Of a stretch of DNA of 64,000 bases, positions 17,107 to 25,447 are shown piece after piece. Position 1 is the stretch's first letter. Each line of letters opens with the position of its first letter. Under the pieces are notes generated by a model. That model searched no databases. It had not been told where the DNA came from and saw nothing but the letters and a program-made list of their open reading frames with translations. The DNA comes from Pseudotabrizicola alkalilacus (GTDB lineage: Bacteria > Pseudomonadota > Alphaproteobacteria > Rhodobacterales > Rhodobacteraceae), in NCBI RefSeq assembly GCF_003443995.1, contig NZ_QWEY01000002.1, forward strand, positions 124,001 to 188,000. Reading direction: 5' to 3'. The position numbers and the translations under genes are program-made.

Positions 17107-17547
17107 ATGCGGGTATCGGTCCAGAGCGCGCCGTTCGATCTGGGGGCCGAGTCGGTCGCGTTTGCCGCGGGTGCGGCGGGCGCGGGGGCGGTGGTCACGT
17201 TTACCGGCATCGTGCGCGACAATGGCGGGACATTGGCCGCGATGGAGATCGAGCATTACCCCGGCATGACAGACCGCGCGATTGCGGCGATGATGGATCA
17301 GGCGCGGGCGCGCTGGTCTTTGACCGACGCGCTGGTGATCCACCGCTATGGGCGGCTGGCGGGGGGTGAGATGATCATGATGGTCGCCACAGCGTCGCCG
17401 CACCGGGCCGATGCCTTTGCGGCGGCGGAGTTTCTGATGGATTACCTCAAATCCCGTGCGCCGTTCTGGAAAAAGGAACTGGGGCCGGATGGCGCGGTCT
17501 GGGTTGCGGCCAAGGATGAGGACGAGGCGGCTCTGCGGCGCTGGTAG
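17107..17547 (+). CDS. moaE: Molybdopterin synthase catalytic subunit
   Basis: Large subunit of molybdopterin synthase, 146 residues; converts cyclic pyranopterin monophosphate to molybdopterin with sulfur from MoaD. Signatures: VVTFTGIVRD, IEHYPGMTDRAI, VIHRYGRL and the catalytic Lys segment LKSRAPFWKKE near the end. Directly follows moaD. Downstream, 26 bases after the stop, is one copy of the 29-nt repeat shared with the selD locus. Confidence 0.96.
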   Translation: MRVSVQSAPFDLGAESVAFAAGAAGAGAVVTFTGIVRDNGGTLAAMEIEHYPGMTDRAIAAMMDQARARWSLTDALVIHRYGRLAGGEMIMMVATASPHRADAFAAAEFLMDYLKSRAPFWKKELGPDGAVWVAAKDEDEAALRRW

Positions 17548-17573
17548 CGCGTGGGGCAGGCGGAGGACGCGCG

Positions 17574-17602
17574 CCGCGCGGGAGTATTTGGCAAGCAGCA
17601 AT
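17574..17602 (+). repeat. 29-nt exact repeat, copy 1 (after moaE)
   Basis: Bases 17574-17602, core GGGAGTATTTGGCAAGCAGC, recur without a mismatch at 23543-23571. Both copies lie in the same orientation 26-29 bases after the stop codon of a plus-strand gene. Copy 1 ends in a 12-bp palindrome (CAGCAATTGCTG) that copy 2 lacks. The role is unknown; a 3'-UTR processing or termination signal is possible. Confidence 0.8.
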
Positions 17603-17648
17603 TGCTGGTGGCTTTCTTGCGCGGCTGGGGCGTGTTAGGGCTGGTGCC

Positions 17649-19898
17649 ATGGAACAGTTGCCCAGCAAAGAGCAGATCCTGCAATGGATCACCGAGAACC
17701 CCGGCCTGCAGGCCAAGCGTGATATTGCGCGCGCCTTTGGCATCAAGGGGGCGGCGCGGATCGAGTTGAAGCGCATCCTGAAAGAGCTGGAGGATGAGGG
17801 GAATGTGGCCAAGCAGGGCCGCAGCTATCGCGATCCTGACAGCCTGCCCCCAGTATCCATTCTGGTGATCATCGGGCCGGATGCGCAGGGCGATGTCTTT
17901 GCAAGGCCGATGGAATGGGGTGGCGAGGGTGAGGCCCCGCGCGTGCTGTTCGTGGCGAAAAAGGGCGATCCGGCACTGGCGGCGGGCGACCGGATTCTGG
18001 CGCGGCTGTCGCCGGTGGATGTGGGCGAATATCAATACGAGGCGCGGCTGATCCGCCATATCGGCACCAATCCGCTGCGCGTGCTTGGCGTGTTCCGGGC
18101 CAATGCCGAAGGCGGGCGGATTGTGCCCGTCGACAAGGGCCAGGACAAGGAATGGCGCGTCGGGCGCGACATGACTTTGGGCGCCAAGGATGGCGAGCTG
18201 GTCGAGGGCGAAGCGGTCGGGCGGCGCAATATGGGGCTGCCACAGGCGCGGGTGACGGCGGTGCTGGGCGACCCGTCCGGGCCGCGCGCGGTGTCGCTGA
18301 TCGCGATCCATCAGCATGGGATCCCGGATCAGTTTCCTGATGCGGTGATTGCCGAGGCGGATCGGGCCGAGCCTGCACCGTTGGAGGGCCGCGATGATCT
18401 GCGCGATCTGCCGCTCTTGACCATCGACCCCGCCGATGCGCGCGACCGCGATGACGCTGTTTATGCGGAGCATGACAAGGAACCGGGCAATCCGGGCGGC
18501 TTTGTGGTCTGGGTGGCGATTGCCGATGTGGCCTATTACGTGCGCCCCGGCTCGGCTCTGGACCGTGAGGCGAGGAAGCGCGGCAACTCCACCTATTTCC
18601 CCGACCGGGTTGTGCCGATGCTGCCTGACGTTTTGTCAGGCGATCTGTGTTCCCTGCATCAGCATGTGGACCGCGCCTGTCTGGCGGTGCGGATGCGGCT
18701 GGATGCGCAAGGGGCCAAGATCAGCCACCGTTTCGTGCGCGGCATCATGCGGTCGGTTGCCAGTCTGAGCTATGAGCAGGTGCAGGCGGCGGTGGATGGC
18801 AGCCCTGACGAGGTGACCGGACCGCTGCTGGAGCCGGTGTTGAAGCCGCTTTACGCCGCCTATGCCGCGACCAAACTGGCGCGGGCCCTGCGCCAGCCGC
18901 TGGATCTGGACCTGCCGGAGCGCAAGATCGAGCTGTCGGAGACCGGCGAGGTCAAGGCGGTGTCGTTCAAGGAGCGTTTTGACGCGCACCGGCTGATCGA
19001 AGAGTTCATGATCCTTGCCAATGTCGCGGCGGCGGAAGAGCTGGTGCGGCTGAAAAAGCCGCTGCTGTTCCGGGTGCATGAAGAGCCGACGCCGGAGAAA
19101 CTGGACAATCTGCGCGAGGTGGCCGAGGCCTCGGGCTTTGTGCTGGCCAAGGGGCAAGTGTTGCAGACCCGGCATCTGAACACGCTGCTGGCGGCGGCGC
19201 AGGGGACCGAGTTTGACGAATTGCTGAACATCAGCACGCTGCGCAGCATGACGCAGGCGTATTATTTTCCGCAGAACTTCGGCCATTTCGGTCTGGCGCT
19301 GAAGAATTACGCGCATTTCACCAGCCCGATCCGGCGGTATTCCGACCTGATCGTGCATAGGGCGCTGATTGCCGGGCATGGCTGGGGCAAGGACGGGCTG
19401 TCGGCGCAGGATGTCGAGGTGCTGGAGGAAACCGCAAAGCTGATTTCCGACAGCGAGCGGCGCAGCATGGCGGCAGAGCGCGACACCACCGACCGCTATC
19501 TGGCGGCCTATCTCGCCGACCGGGTCGGGGCAGAGTTCACCGGGCGGATTTCCGGCGTGCAGCGCTTTGGCCTGTTCGTCAAGCTGGATGAAACCGGGGC
19601 CGACGGGCTTATCCCGATCCGCAGCATCGGGCGCGAGTTCTATCACTACGATCAGGACAGCCAGACCCTGACCGGGGCCGATACCGGCATGACCATCGGC
19701 ATCGGGCAACGGGTGACGGTGCGTCTGGCCGAAGCCACGCCGGTCACGGGGGGGATCACGCTGGACCTGTTGACGATCGAGGGCGGCACGATGCCGAAGA
19801 CGGCGCAGCGCCGGGGCCGCTATGCCCCGCGCAAACCGGGGCAGGCGGCGGCAAAGGACAGCAAACTGAAACGCAAGGTGCTGCGCAAACGGCGTTAG
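17649..19898 (+). CDS. rnr: Ribonuclease R
   Basis: 3'-to-5' exoribonuclease of the RNB family, 749 residues, able to degrade structured RNA. Order: N-terminal winged-helix segment (residues ~1-60), cold-shock domains, RNB catalytic domain with the metal-binding aspartates in IDPADARDRDDAVY (about residues 257-270), HFTSPIRRYSDL, then a C-terminal S1 domain (EFTGRISGVQRFGLFV) and a Lys/Arg-rich tail. Start at the ATG shortly after the repeat element. It is convergent with rpoN, overlapping by 4 bases. Intact. Confidence 0.96.
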   Translation: MEQLPSKEQILQWITENPGLQAKRDIARAFGIKGAARIELKRILKELEDEGNVAKQGRSYRDPDSLPPVSILVIIGPDAQGDVFARPMEWGGEGEAPRVLFVAKKGDPALAAGDRILARLSPVDVGEYQYEARLIRHIGTNPLRVLGVFRANAEGGRIVPVDKGQDKEWRVGRDMTLGAKDGELVEGEAVGRRNMGLPQARVTAVLGDPSGPRAVSLIAIHQHGIPDQFPDAVIAEADRAEPAPLEGRDDLRDLPLLTIDPADARDRDDAVYAEHDKEPGNPGGFVVWVAIADVAYYVRPGSALDREARKRGNSTYFPDRVVPMLPDVLSGDLCSLHQHVDRACLAVRMRLDAQGAKISHRFVRGIMRSVASLSYEQVQAAVDGSPDEVTGPLLEPVLKPLYAAYAATKLARALRQPLDLDLPERKIELSETGEVKAVSFKERFDAHRLIEEFMILANVAAAEELVRLKKPLLFRVHEEPTPEKLDNLREVAEASGFVLAKGQVLQTRHLNTLLAAAQGTEFDELLNISTLRSMTQAYYFPQNFGHFGLALKNYAHFTSPIRRYSDLIVHRALIAGHGWGKDGLSAQDVEVLEETAKLISDSERRSMAAERDTTDRYLAAYLADRVGAEFTGRISGVQRFGLFVKLDETGADGLIPIRSIGREFYHYDQDSQTLTGADTGMTIGIGQRVTVRLAEATPVTGGITLDLLTIEGGTMPKTAQRRGRYAPRKPGQAAAKDSKLKRKVLRKRR

Positions 19899-21145
19899 GG
19901 TTTGTGGCGGCGGCGGTGGGCGGCGGGAATACGCAGCTCGGCCCGGTATTTGGCGACGGTGCGCCGCGCCAGTGCCGCGCCGTCCTCGCTCAGCGCCTGT
20001 GCCAGCGCTTCGTCTGACAGCGGCTGTGTGGTCTCTTCGTCGGCGATCAGCCGGGCCAGCCGGGCGCGCAACGCGGCGGCAGCGGTATCGGCCCCCATGT
20101 CCGGCGAGAACATCCGCCGCAGCCACCACGTGCCATGCGGGGTGTCAACCGCAGCGCCCGCCACCACCCGGCTGACGGTCGATTTGTGCAGACCAAGGCT
20201 TTGCGCCAGCGTCTGCATGGTCAGTGGGCGCAGGGCAGCCGGGCCCTGGTCCAGCGCTGTGCGCTGATGCGACAGGATCGCCTGCGCCACCGCCAGCAAG
20301 GTGGTGTTGCGGCTTTCGACCAGCCGGACCATATCACGCGCGCGTGCGGCCCCCGCTGCGGCCGGATCGACGCTCAGCGCTGGCAGGGAGGAATGGTTGA
20401 GGGTGACCAGCCAGCCGCCTTCGCCCTGCCGCACGATCAGATCAGGTTCGCGGAGCGGGCTGGCGATGGTGGCAAAGCTGGCGCCGGGTTTGGGGTTAAA
20501 GCTGCGGATCAGGCGAAAGCGGTTGTGGACTTCGGCCTCGGGCGCGCCGGTCAGACGGGCCAGCGCGGCCCAGTCACCGGAGGCGACAAGATCGAGCCGG
20601 TCCAGCATCACGCTCAGCACCGGGTCCAGCGCCTCGGCATCAATCGCCTGCAGGCGCAGGCAATCGGCCAGATTGCGGGCAAACAGGCCGGGCGGGTCGA
20701 TCTGGTGCAGGCGGATCAGCACCCGGTCCACCGCATCAGGACTGACCCCCAGATCGGCGGCGATATCGGCGACAGGGCGACCGAGCCAGCCCGAGGGTTC
20801 CAGCGCATCGGCCAGCGCCAGCGCGATGGTGCGGTCGCGCGGGGCGGGCACAAGGCCGGGAATGGCGGACATGACATGCGCGATCAGGCTGGGACCATGG
20901 GCGGCAAGGCTTGCCGCCTCGTCCGGGCCGCTGTGGGGCAACACCCCTGACCAGCGCGGCAGCCAGTCGCCTGCGGCCGGCAGCACGGGGTGCAGGCTCA
21001 GGGCAGGCGTCTCGGCGGCCTGTTCTTCCAGAAAGTGGGTCAGGCCCGCCGCATCGGCGCGTAGCATACGCAGCGCCGCATGCAGCCCGGTGCTCAGCTG
21101 CAGCCGCTGGGTCTGGCTGACCCCCATTTTTGCGCGCACTTTCAT
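19895..21145 (-). CDS. rpoN: RNA polymerase sigma-54 factor
   Basis: Sigma-54, recognising -24/-12 promoters and needing AAA+ activators. About 416 residues, on the short side for RpoN. Region I is Gln-poor but recognisable (QTQRLQLSTGLHAALRMLRA); a helix-turn-helix segment reads LAQSLGLHKSTVSRVVAG; the C-terminal RpoN box is ARRTVAKYRAELRIPAAHRR. An open frame runs upstream to 21430, but the family begins near MKVRAKMG, so I start at 21145. Rhodobacterales often carry several specialised rpoN copies; which one this is cannot be told. It is divergent from the SelD fusion. Confidence 0.92.
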   Translation of the reverse strand: MKVRAKMGVSQTQRLQLSTGLHAALRMLRADAAGLTHFLEEQAAETPALSLHPVLPAAGDWLPRWSGVLPHSGPDEAASLAAHGPSLIAHVMSAIPGLVPAPRDRTIALALADALEPSGWLGRPVADIAADLGVSPDAVDRVLIRLHQIDPPGLFARNLADCLRLQAIDAEALDPVLSVMLDRLDLVASGDWAALARLTGAPEAEVHNRFRLIRSFNPKPGASFATIASPLREPDLIVRQGEGGWLVTLNHSSLPALSVDPAAAGAARARDMVRLVESRNTTLLAVAQAILSHQRTALDQGPAALRPLTMQTLAQSLGLHKSTVSRVVAGAAVDTPHGTWWLRRMFSPDMGADTAAAALRARLARLIADEETTQPLSDEALAQALSEDGAALARRTVAKYRAELRIPAAHRRRHKP

Positions 21146-21305
21146 GGCGGGCAGGGTAGGGTGTTGACCTGTCCTCAGGCAAGCGGCATTGCGCGGGGAA
21201 GGGTGGCACCATGCCGCATTATCCGCAAAAGTGGTCCGGTTCCGCTCGCCGTTGCCGGGGCGAACGCATAGGGTCGGGCGAGCCCTGACAAAAGTGATCC
21301 CGTTG

Positions 21306-23513
21306 ATGTTGATGCCTCCGCTGCCCCTGACCCGTGACATTGTGCTGATCGGCGGCGGGCATGCCCATGCGCTGGTGCTGCGGATGTGGGGGATGGACCC
21401 GCTGCCGGGGGCGCGGATCACGGTGATCAATCCCGGCCCGGTCGCCCCCTATACCGGCATGCTGCCGGGGGCTGTTGCCGGGCACTACACGCGCGACGCG
21501 ATGATGATTGATCTGGTGCGGCTGGCGCGCTTTGCCGGGGCGCGGGTGGTGCTGGACCGGGCTTGCGGGATCGACCGGGCGGCGGGGCAGGTGGTGCTGA
21601 TCTCGGGGCGGCGGCTACGCTATGATGCGGCGTCGATCGACATCGGCATCGCATCGGACCTGCCTGACGTGCCGGGCTACGCCGCGCATGGGGTCGCGGC
21701 CAAGCCGCTGGGCACCTATGCCGCGCGGTGGGAGGATTTTGTTCAGACCTGTGGCCCCGCGCCGCAGCTGGTCATCACCGGCGCAGGTGTCGGCGGTGTG
21801 GAACTGGCGCTGGCCTCGGCCCACCGGCTGCGCACGGCGGGCAAGGCCCCGTGCATCACGCTGCTGGAGCGCGGGGCGCAGGCCTTGCCGGGGGTGTCGG
21901 CGGGCACGCGCAACACCCTGCTGGCGGCGCTGCACGATCATGGCGTGCAGCTGCTGACGGGAGTCAGCGCTGCGCAGGTGCTGGCGGATGCGGTGCTGCT
22001 GACCGATGGGCAGCGTCTGGCCTCGGATTTCACGCTGTCGGTGGCGGGGGCGCGCCCGCAAAGCTGGCTGGCGCAGACCGGGCTGACGCTGACCGATGGC
22101 TTTGTCGATGTGGGGTCGACGCTGCAAAGCTCTGATCCTGCGATCTTTGCGGTAGGCGATTGCGCACATCTGAGCCATGCGCCGTGTCCCAAGGCCGGGG
22201 TGTTTGCGGTGCGCGAGGCGCCGTTCCTGCTGCACAATCTGCGCGCGGCTGTGTCGGGCGGGGCGATGCGGCGCTATCATCCGCAGCGCGATTACCTGAA
22301 ACTGGTCTCGGTCGGCGGCAAGGTGGCGGTGGCCGACAAGTTCGGCCTGCGCTCGGGCGGGGGCTGGTTGTGGGGGCTGAAAGACCGGATCGATGCGAAG
22401 TTCATGGCAAAGTTCGCCACCTATCCGGCGATGCCCCGGCCGGCGTTGCCGCAGCCGCATGCCAGCGGGCTGGCCGAGGCCATCGGTGACAAGCCGATGT
22501 GCGGCGGCTGCGGGGCCAAGGTGGGGGCGGGCGCTTTGCGCGCCGCGCTGGGCGGTTTAGCTGCGCCGCAGCGGGCCGATGTGCTGTCAGGGCCGGGCGA
22601 TGATGCGGCGCTGCTGCGCATCGGCGGGCAGCAGCAGGTGATCACCACCGACCATCTGCGCAGCTTTTGCCACGACCCGGCGCTGATGGCGCGGCTGGCG
22701 GCGGTGCATGCGCTGGGCGACATCTGGGCGATGGGCGCGGACCCGCAGGCGGCGCTGGCGCAGATCACCCTTCCGCGCCTGTCAGATGCCTTGCAGGCCG
22801 ATATGCTGGCCGAGGTGATGCAGGCCGCAAGTGCGGTGTTCCGCGCCGCCGGGGCCGATGTGGTGGGCGGGCATTCCTCGGTCGGCGATGAGCTGACGAT
22901 CGGTTTTACCGTGACCGGGCTGCTGACCGGACCGGCGCGGCTGAAACGCGGGGCGCAGCCGGGGGATGCGATTGTACTGACAAAGCCTTTGGGCAGCGGC
23001 GTGGTACTGGCGGCGGAAATGGCGCTGGTGCAGCCAAGGCTGGAGCGGACGGGCGGGCTGATGATGGGCGAGATCTGGGCCGCCTGCATCGCCAGTATGG
23101 AGCGGCCTTTGGCCCCTGCGGCGGTCCTCCTGAGGGCGCGGGCCCATGCGATGACTGATGTGACCGGCTTTGGTCTGGCGGGCCATCTGTGGGAGATGCT
23201 GGAGCCGTCTGGCCTTGGGGCGGAGCTGTCACTCGCCGCGTTGCCGCTGTTGCCGGGGGCCGAGGGGCTGGCGGCGCAGGGTGTCGCCTCCACCCTCGCG
23301 CCGTCCAACCGCGCAGCGGTGGGCTGGCAGGTGGAGGGCGGGGCGGGGCCAAGGGTTGATCTGCTGTTCGACCCGCAGACCTGTGGCGGCCTGCTGGCCT
23401 GCGTGCCTGCGGCTGAGGTGGAGACCGTGCTGGCAGAGATGGCGGCTGCGGGTGAACTGGCGGTGCGGATCGGTACGGTGACGGCCGGGCCGGGGCGCAT
23501 TGTCTTGGACTGA
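21306..23513 (+). CDS. selD: Fusion of NDH-2-like FAD oxidoreductase and selenide, water dikinase
   Basis: A two-domain protein of 735 residues. Residues ~1-385 are a pyridine nucleotide-disulfide/NDH-2-like flavoprotein: FAD motif DIVLIGGGHAHALVL, NAD motif LVITGAGVGGVELALA, and FAVGDCAHL. From about 390 on is SelD, which makes selenophosphate from selenide and ATP: CGGCGAK (Cys399, Cys402, Lys405) is the catalytic Cys/Lys site, followed by GPGDDAALL and VGGHSSVGDE. This fusion is a known form, thought to couple selenide supply to the dikinase. Starts possible at 21306 or 21312. MnmH lies convergently downstream, giving a tRNA 2-selenouridine module. Confidence 0.93.
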   Translation: MLMPPLPLTRDIVLIGGGHAHALVLRMWGMDPLPGARITVINPGPVAPYTGMLPGAVAGHYTRDAMMIDLVRLARFAGARVVLDRACGIDRAAGQVVLISGRRLRYDAASIDIGIASDLPDVPGYAAHGVAAKPLGTYAARWEDFVQTCGPAPQLVITGAGVGGVELALASAHRLRTAGKAPCITLLERGAQALPGVSAGTRNTLLAALHDHGVQLLTGVSAAQVLADAVLLTDGQRLASDFTLSVAGARPQSWLAQTGLTLTDGFVDVGSTLQSSDPAIFAVGDCAHLSHAPCPKAGVFAVREAPFLLHNLRAAVSGGAMRRYHPQRDYLKLVSVGGKVAVADKFGLRSGGGWLWGLKDRIDAKFMAKFATYPAMPRPALPQPHASGLAEAIGDKPMCGGCGAKVGAGALRAALGGLAAPQRADVLSGPGDDAALLRIGGQQQVITTDHLRSFCHDPALMARLAAVHALGDIWAMGADPQAALAQITLPRLSDALQADMLAEVMQAASAVFRAAGADVVGGHSSVGDELTIGFTVTGLLTGPARLKRGAQPGDAIVLTKPLGSGVVLAAEMALVQPRLERTGGLMMGEIWAACIASMERPLAPAAVLLRARAHAMTDVTGFGLAGHLWEMLEPSGLGAELSLAALPLLPGAEGLAAQGVASTLAPSNRAAVGWQVEGGAGPRVDLLFDPQTCGGLLACVPAAEVETVLAEMAAAGELAVRIGTVTAGPGRIVLD

Positions 23514-23542
23514 CAGTGCGCTGGGCTGGCGACGGATGCGCT

Positions 23543-23571
23543 CCGCGCGGGAGTATTTGGCAAGCAGCAAT
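23543..23571 (+). repeat. 29-nt exact repeat, copy 2 (after selD)
   Basis: Identical over 29 bases to 17574-17602 and again placed 29 bases downstream of a plus-strand stop codon, here between the convergent selD and mnmH genes. No hairpin of its own; the preceding GCGCTCCGCGC is self-complementary. Confidence 0.8.
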
Positions 23572-23581
23572 CCGGCAGGAG

Positions 23582-24631
23582 TCAGGGCTGGTGGACCGCG
23601 TCGGCAATGCGGCGGGCCAGCGCGGGCAGGCTCTCGGGGTCAAGGCTTGCTGTCTGCAGCTCGGTCACGCTTTGCGTGCTGCGGGAGCGGTGTTTGGCGT
23701 AGCGCGGGTCATAATGGTGCTGCATCAGATCGGCGGCTAGCGCGGTGAATTGGCCGCTGTCAGCCAGCGACTGCCACTCGGCGATCAGATTTGCGGGATG
23801 CGAGGGTTTCAGCTGGTTCAGAACTGCCGTCAGCCGCGCGGTATCAGCGGCAATGTCGGCATAGGCTTCGGTCAGGTAGCGGGCACGCGCCTCCAGCGGG
23901 GCGGTTATCGCGATGCGCGGAGCCTGCGCCATGGCGCGCCAGAGGGTGGCGGGCAGGCTCAGGCTGCCAATCTTTGAGCTTTCCGCCTCGATCACCACCG
24001 GGCGGGCCGGGTCCAGCCGGGCGATGGCCAGCGCCAGCTGCCCCTCAAAACTGCGCTGCGAGGGTTGCGGGCCTGTGGCCCCGAACAACGAGCCGCGATG
24101 GCAGGCCAGACCTTCGAGGTCGATCACCTGCACCCCCATGGCCGGCAGATGCGCCAGCAGGTCGGTCTTGGCGCTGCCGGTATTGCCGTCGAGCACGGTC
24201 ACCGGGCAGGGAAACGGATGATCCTGCAACGCGGCCACCACCAGCCTGCGCCAGCTTTTGTAGCCGCCGCTGATCAACTGCACCCGCCAGCCGATCTGTG
24301 ACAGGATGGTGGCGAAGGAGCCCGAGCGTTGCCCGCCGCGCCAGCAATAGACCAGCGGCTGCCACCCGCCGGGTTTGTTCGCCAATGGCCCCATGAGATG
24401 CCCTGCGGCGTTTTTCGCCACCAGCGCCGCGCCAAGCTTGCGCGCGTCAAACGGCGAGACCTGTTTGTAGATCGTGCCGACGCGGGCGCGTTCGGCATCA
24501 TCCAGCACCGGCAAAGAGATCGCGCCCGGCAGGTGGTCATCGGCAAACTCTGCCGGGGCCCGCACGTCGATGATGTCATCAAAACGCAGGGCCAGCACAT
24601 CGGCCAGTGAGGTCAGTTCTACGGCCATCAT
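23582..24631 (-). CDS. mnmH: tRNA 2-selenouridine synthase (MnmH/SelU)
   Basis: Replaces sulfur by selenium in 2-thiouridine at the wobble position of Lys, Glu and Gln tRNAs, using selenophosphate. The N-terminal rhodanese domain holds the catalytic Cys96 in VYCWRGGQRSGS; a P-loop-like GNTGSAKT (residues 149-156) and EAESSKIG follow in the C-terminal domain. About 349 residues. I use the ATG at 24631 because the family starts just before the rhodanese domain; the frame is open to 24679. It faces selD, which supplies its substrate. No selA/selB is in the window, so selenium use here may be limited to tRNA. Confidence 0.93.
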   Translation of the reverse strand: MMAVELTSLADVLALRFDDIIDVRAPAEFADDHLPGAISLPVLDDAERARVGTIYKQVSPFDARKLGAALVAKNAAGHLMGPLANKPGGWQPLVYCWRGGQRSGSFATILSQIGWRVQLISGGYKSWRRLVVAALQDHPFPCPVTVLDGNTGSAKTDLLAHLPAMGVQVIDLEGLACHRGSLFGATGPQPSQRSFEGQLALAIARLDPARPVVIEAESSKIGSLSLPATLWRAMAQAPRIAITAPLEARARYLTEAYADIAADTARLTAVLNQLKPSHPANLIAEWQSLADSGQFTALAADLMQHHYDPRYAKHRSRSTQSVTELQTASLDPESLPALARRIADAVHQP

Positions 24632-24752
24632 GCGCCCCGTTTCCGGCCGCAGCATGGGCGGGATCTCGGCGGGGTGCAAGGCCGGGGTGAAGGTTGGCCG
24701 CAGCGTGACCCCGGCGCTTCATCCGGGCCTGAGCCCAGTGCCGGTCGAGCGC

Positions 24753-25325
24753 TCAGGCCAGCGCCGCCACGCGCGGATGGCAGGGGCAGGTCACCAGATG
24801 GTCATTGACCATGCCCGTCGCCTGCATGAAGGCATAAACGATGGTCGGCCCGCAAAAGGTGAAGCCCTCGGCCTTCAGCGCTTTTGACATCGCCTGTGAA
24901 ACCGGGGTCTGGGCGGGCACTTGGGAAAGGCTTTGCCATTGGTTCTGCTGTACTTTTCCATCCTGAAAAGCCCAGATGAAATTTGAAAACCCCTCGCGCT
25001 GCTCGATCCGCAGCCAGGCTTGCGCAGAGCGGATGGTGCCCGCGATCTTGCCCCTGTGCCGCACGATGCCGGGATCTGCCAACAGGCGGGTGATGTCTTC
25101 CTCGCCCCAATGGGCGATGATTTCGGGGCGGAATCCTTTGAATGCCGCGCGAAAACTGTCACGCTTTTTCAGGATCGTGATCCAGCTTAACCCGGCCTGA
25201 AAGCCATCGAGGATCAGCTTTTCCCACAAGGCACGCCCGTCCCGCTCGGGCCTGCCCCATTCATGGTCATGATAGTCCATGTAAATCTGTTCTGTCCCGC
25301 ACCAGCCACAGCGCAAAGATGCCAT
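24753..25325 (-). CDS. tag: DNA-3-methyladenine glycosylase I
   Basis: Base-excision repair enzyme removing 3-methyladenine. The N-terminus RCGWC...YHDHEWGRP and the C-terminus CPCHPRVA hold the structural zinc ligands of the Tag family; QAGLSWITILKKR and GFTFCGPTIVYAFMQA are also diagnostic. 190 residues, normal. Met at 25334 is possible; ATG 25325 is nearer the family start. Between it and mnmH lie ~120 bases with no gene. Probably co-transcribed with mnmH, though unrelated. Confidence 0.94.
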   Translation of the reverse strand: MASLRCGWCGTEQIYMDYHDHEWGRPERDGRALWEKLILDGFQAGLSWITILKKRDSFRAAFKGFRPEIIAHWGEEDITRLLADPGIVRHRGKIAGTIRSAQAWLRIEQREGFSNFIWAFQDGKVQQNQWQSLSQVPAQTPVSQAMSKALKAEGFTFCGPTIVYAFMQATGMVNDHLVTCPCHPRVAALA

Positions 25326-25447
25326 GTTGTCCATTGTCCGTTACCCGTTTGCCCGTGATCATGACAATTGGAACAAAATACGAAACTTTACGCAAGCTTT
25401 ACCCTTCTGGTGTCATCGTGAGACAGTGTTGAGCGAAAGGGCGCGAC

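Noticed and set aside
18636-20129. 497-residue minus-strand ORF over rnr and rpoN
   Set aside because: Shadow of rnr; the rpoN frame in the same strand carries the RpoN box and is the real gene.
21200-21225. Sigma-54 promoter (TGGCAC...) upstream of the SelD fusion
   Set aside because: TGGCAC is present near 21204, but the -12 element does not match TTGCA at the required spacing.
23149-23151. Possible selenocysteine codon (in-frame TGA) in this region
   Set aside because: selD uses Cys at its catalytic site here, and no in-frame TGA interrupts it.
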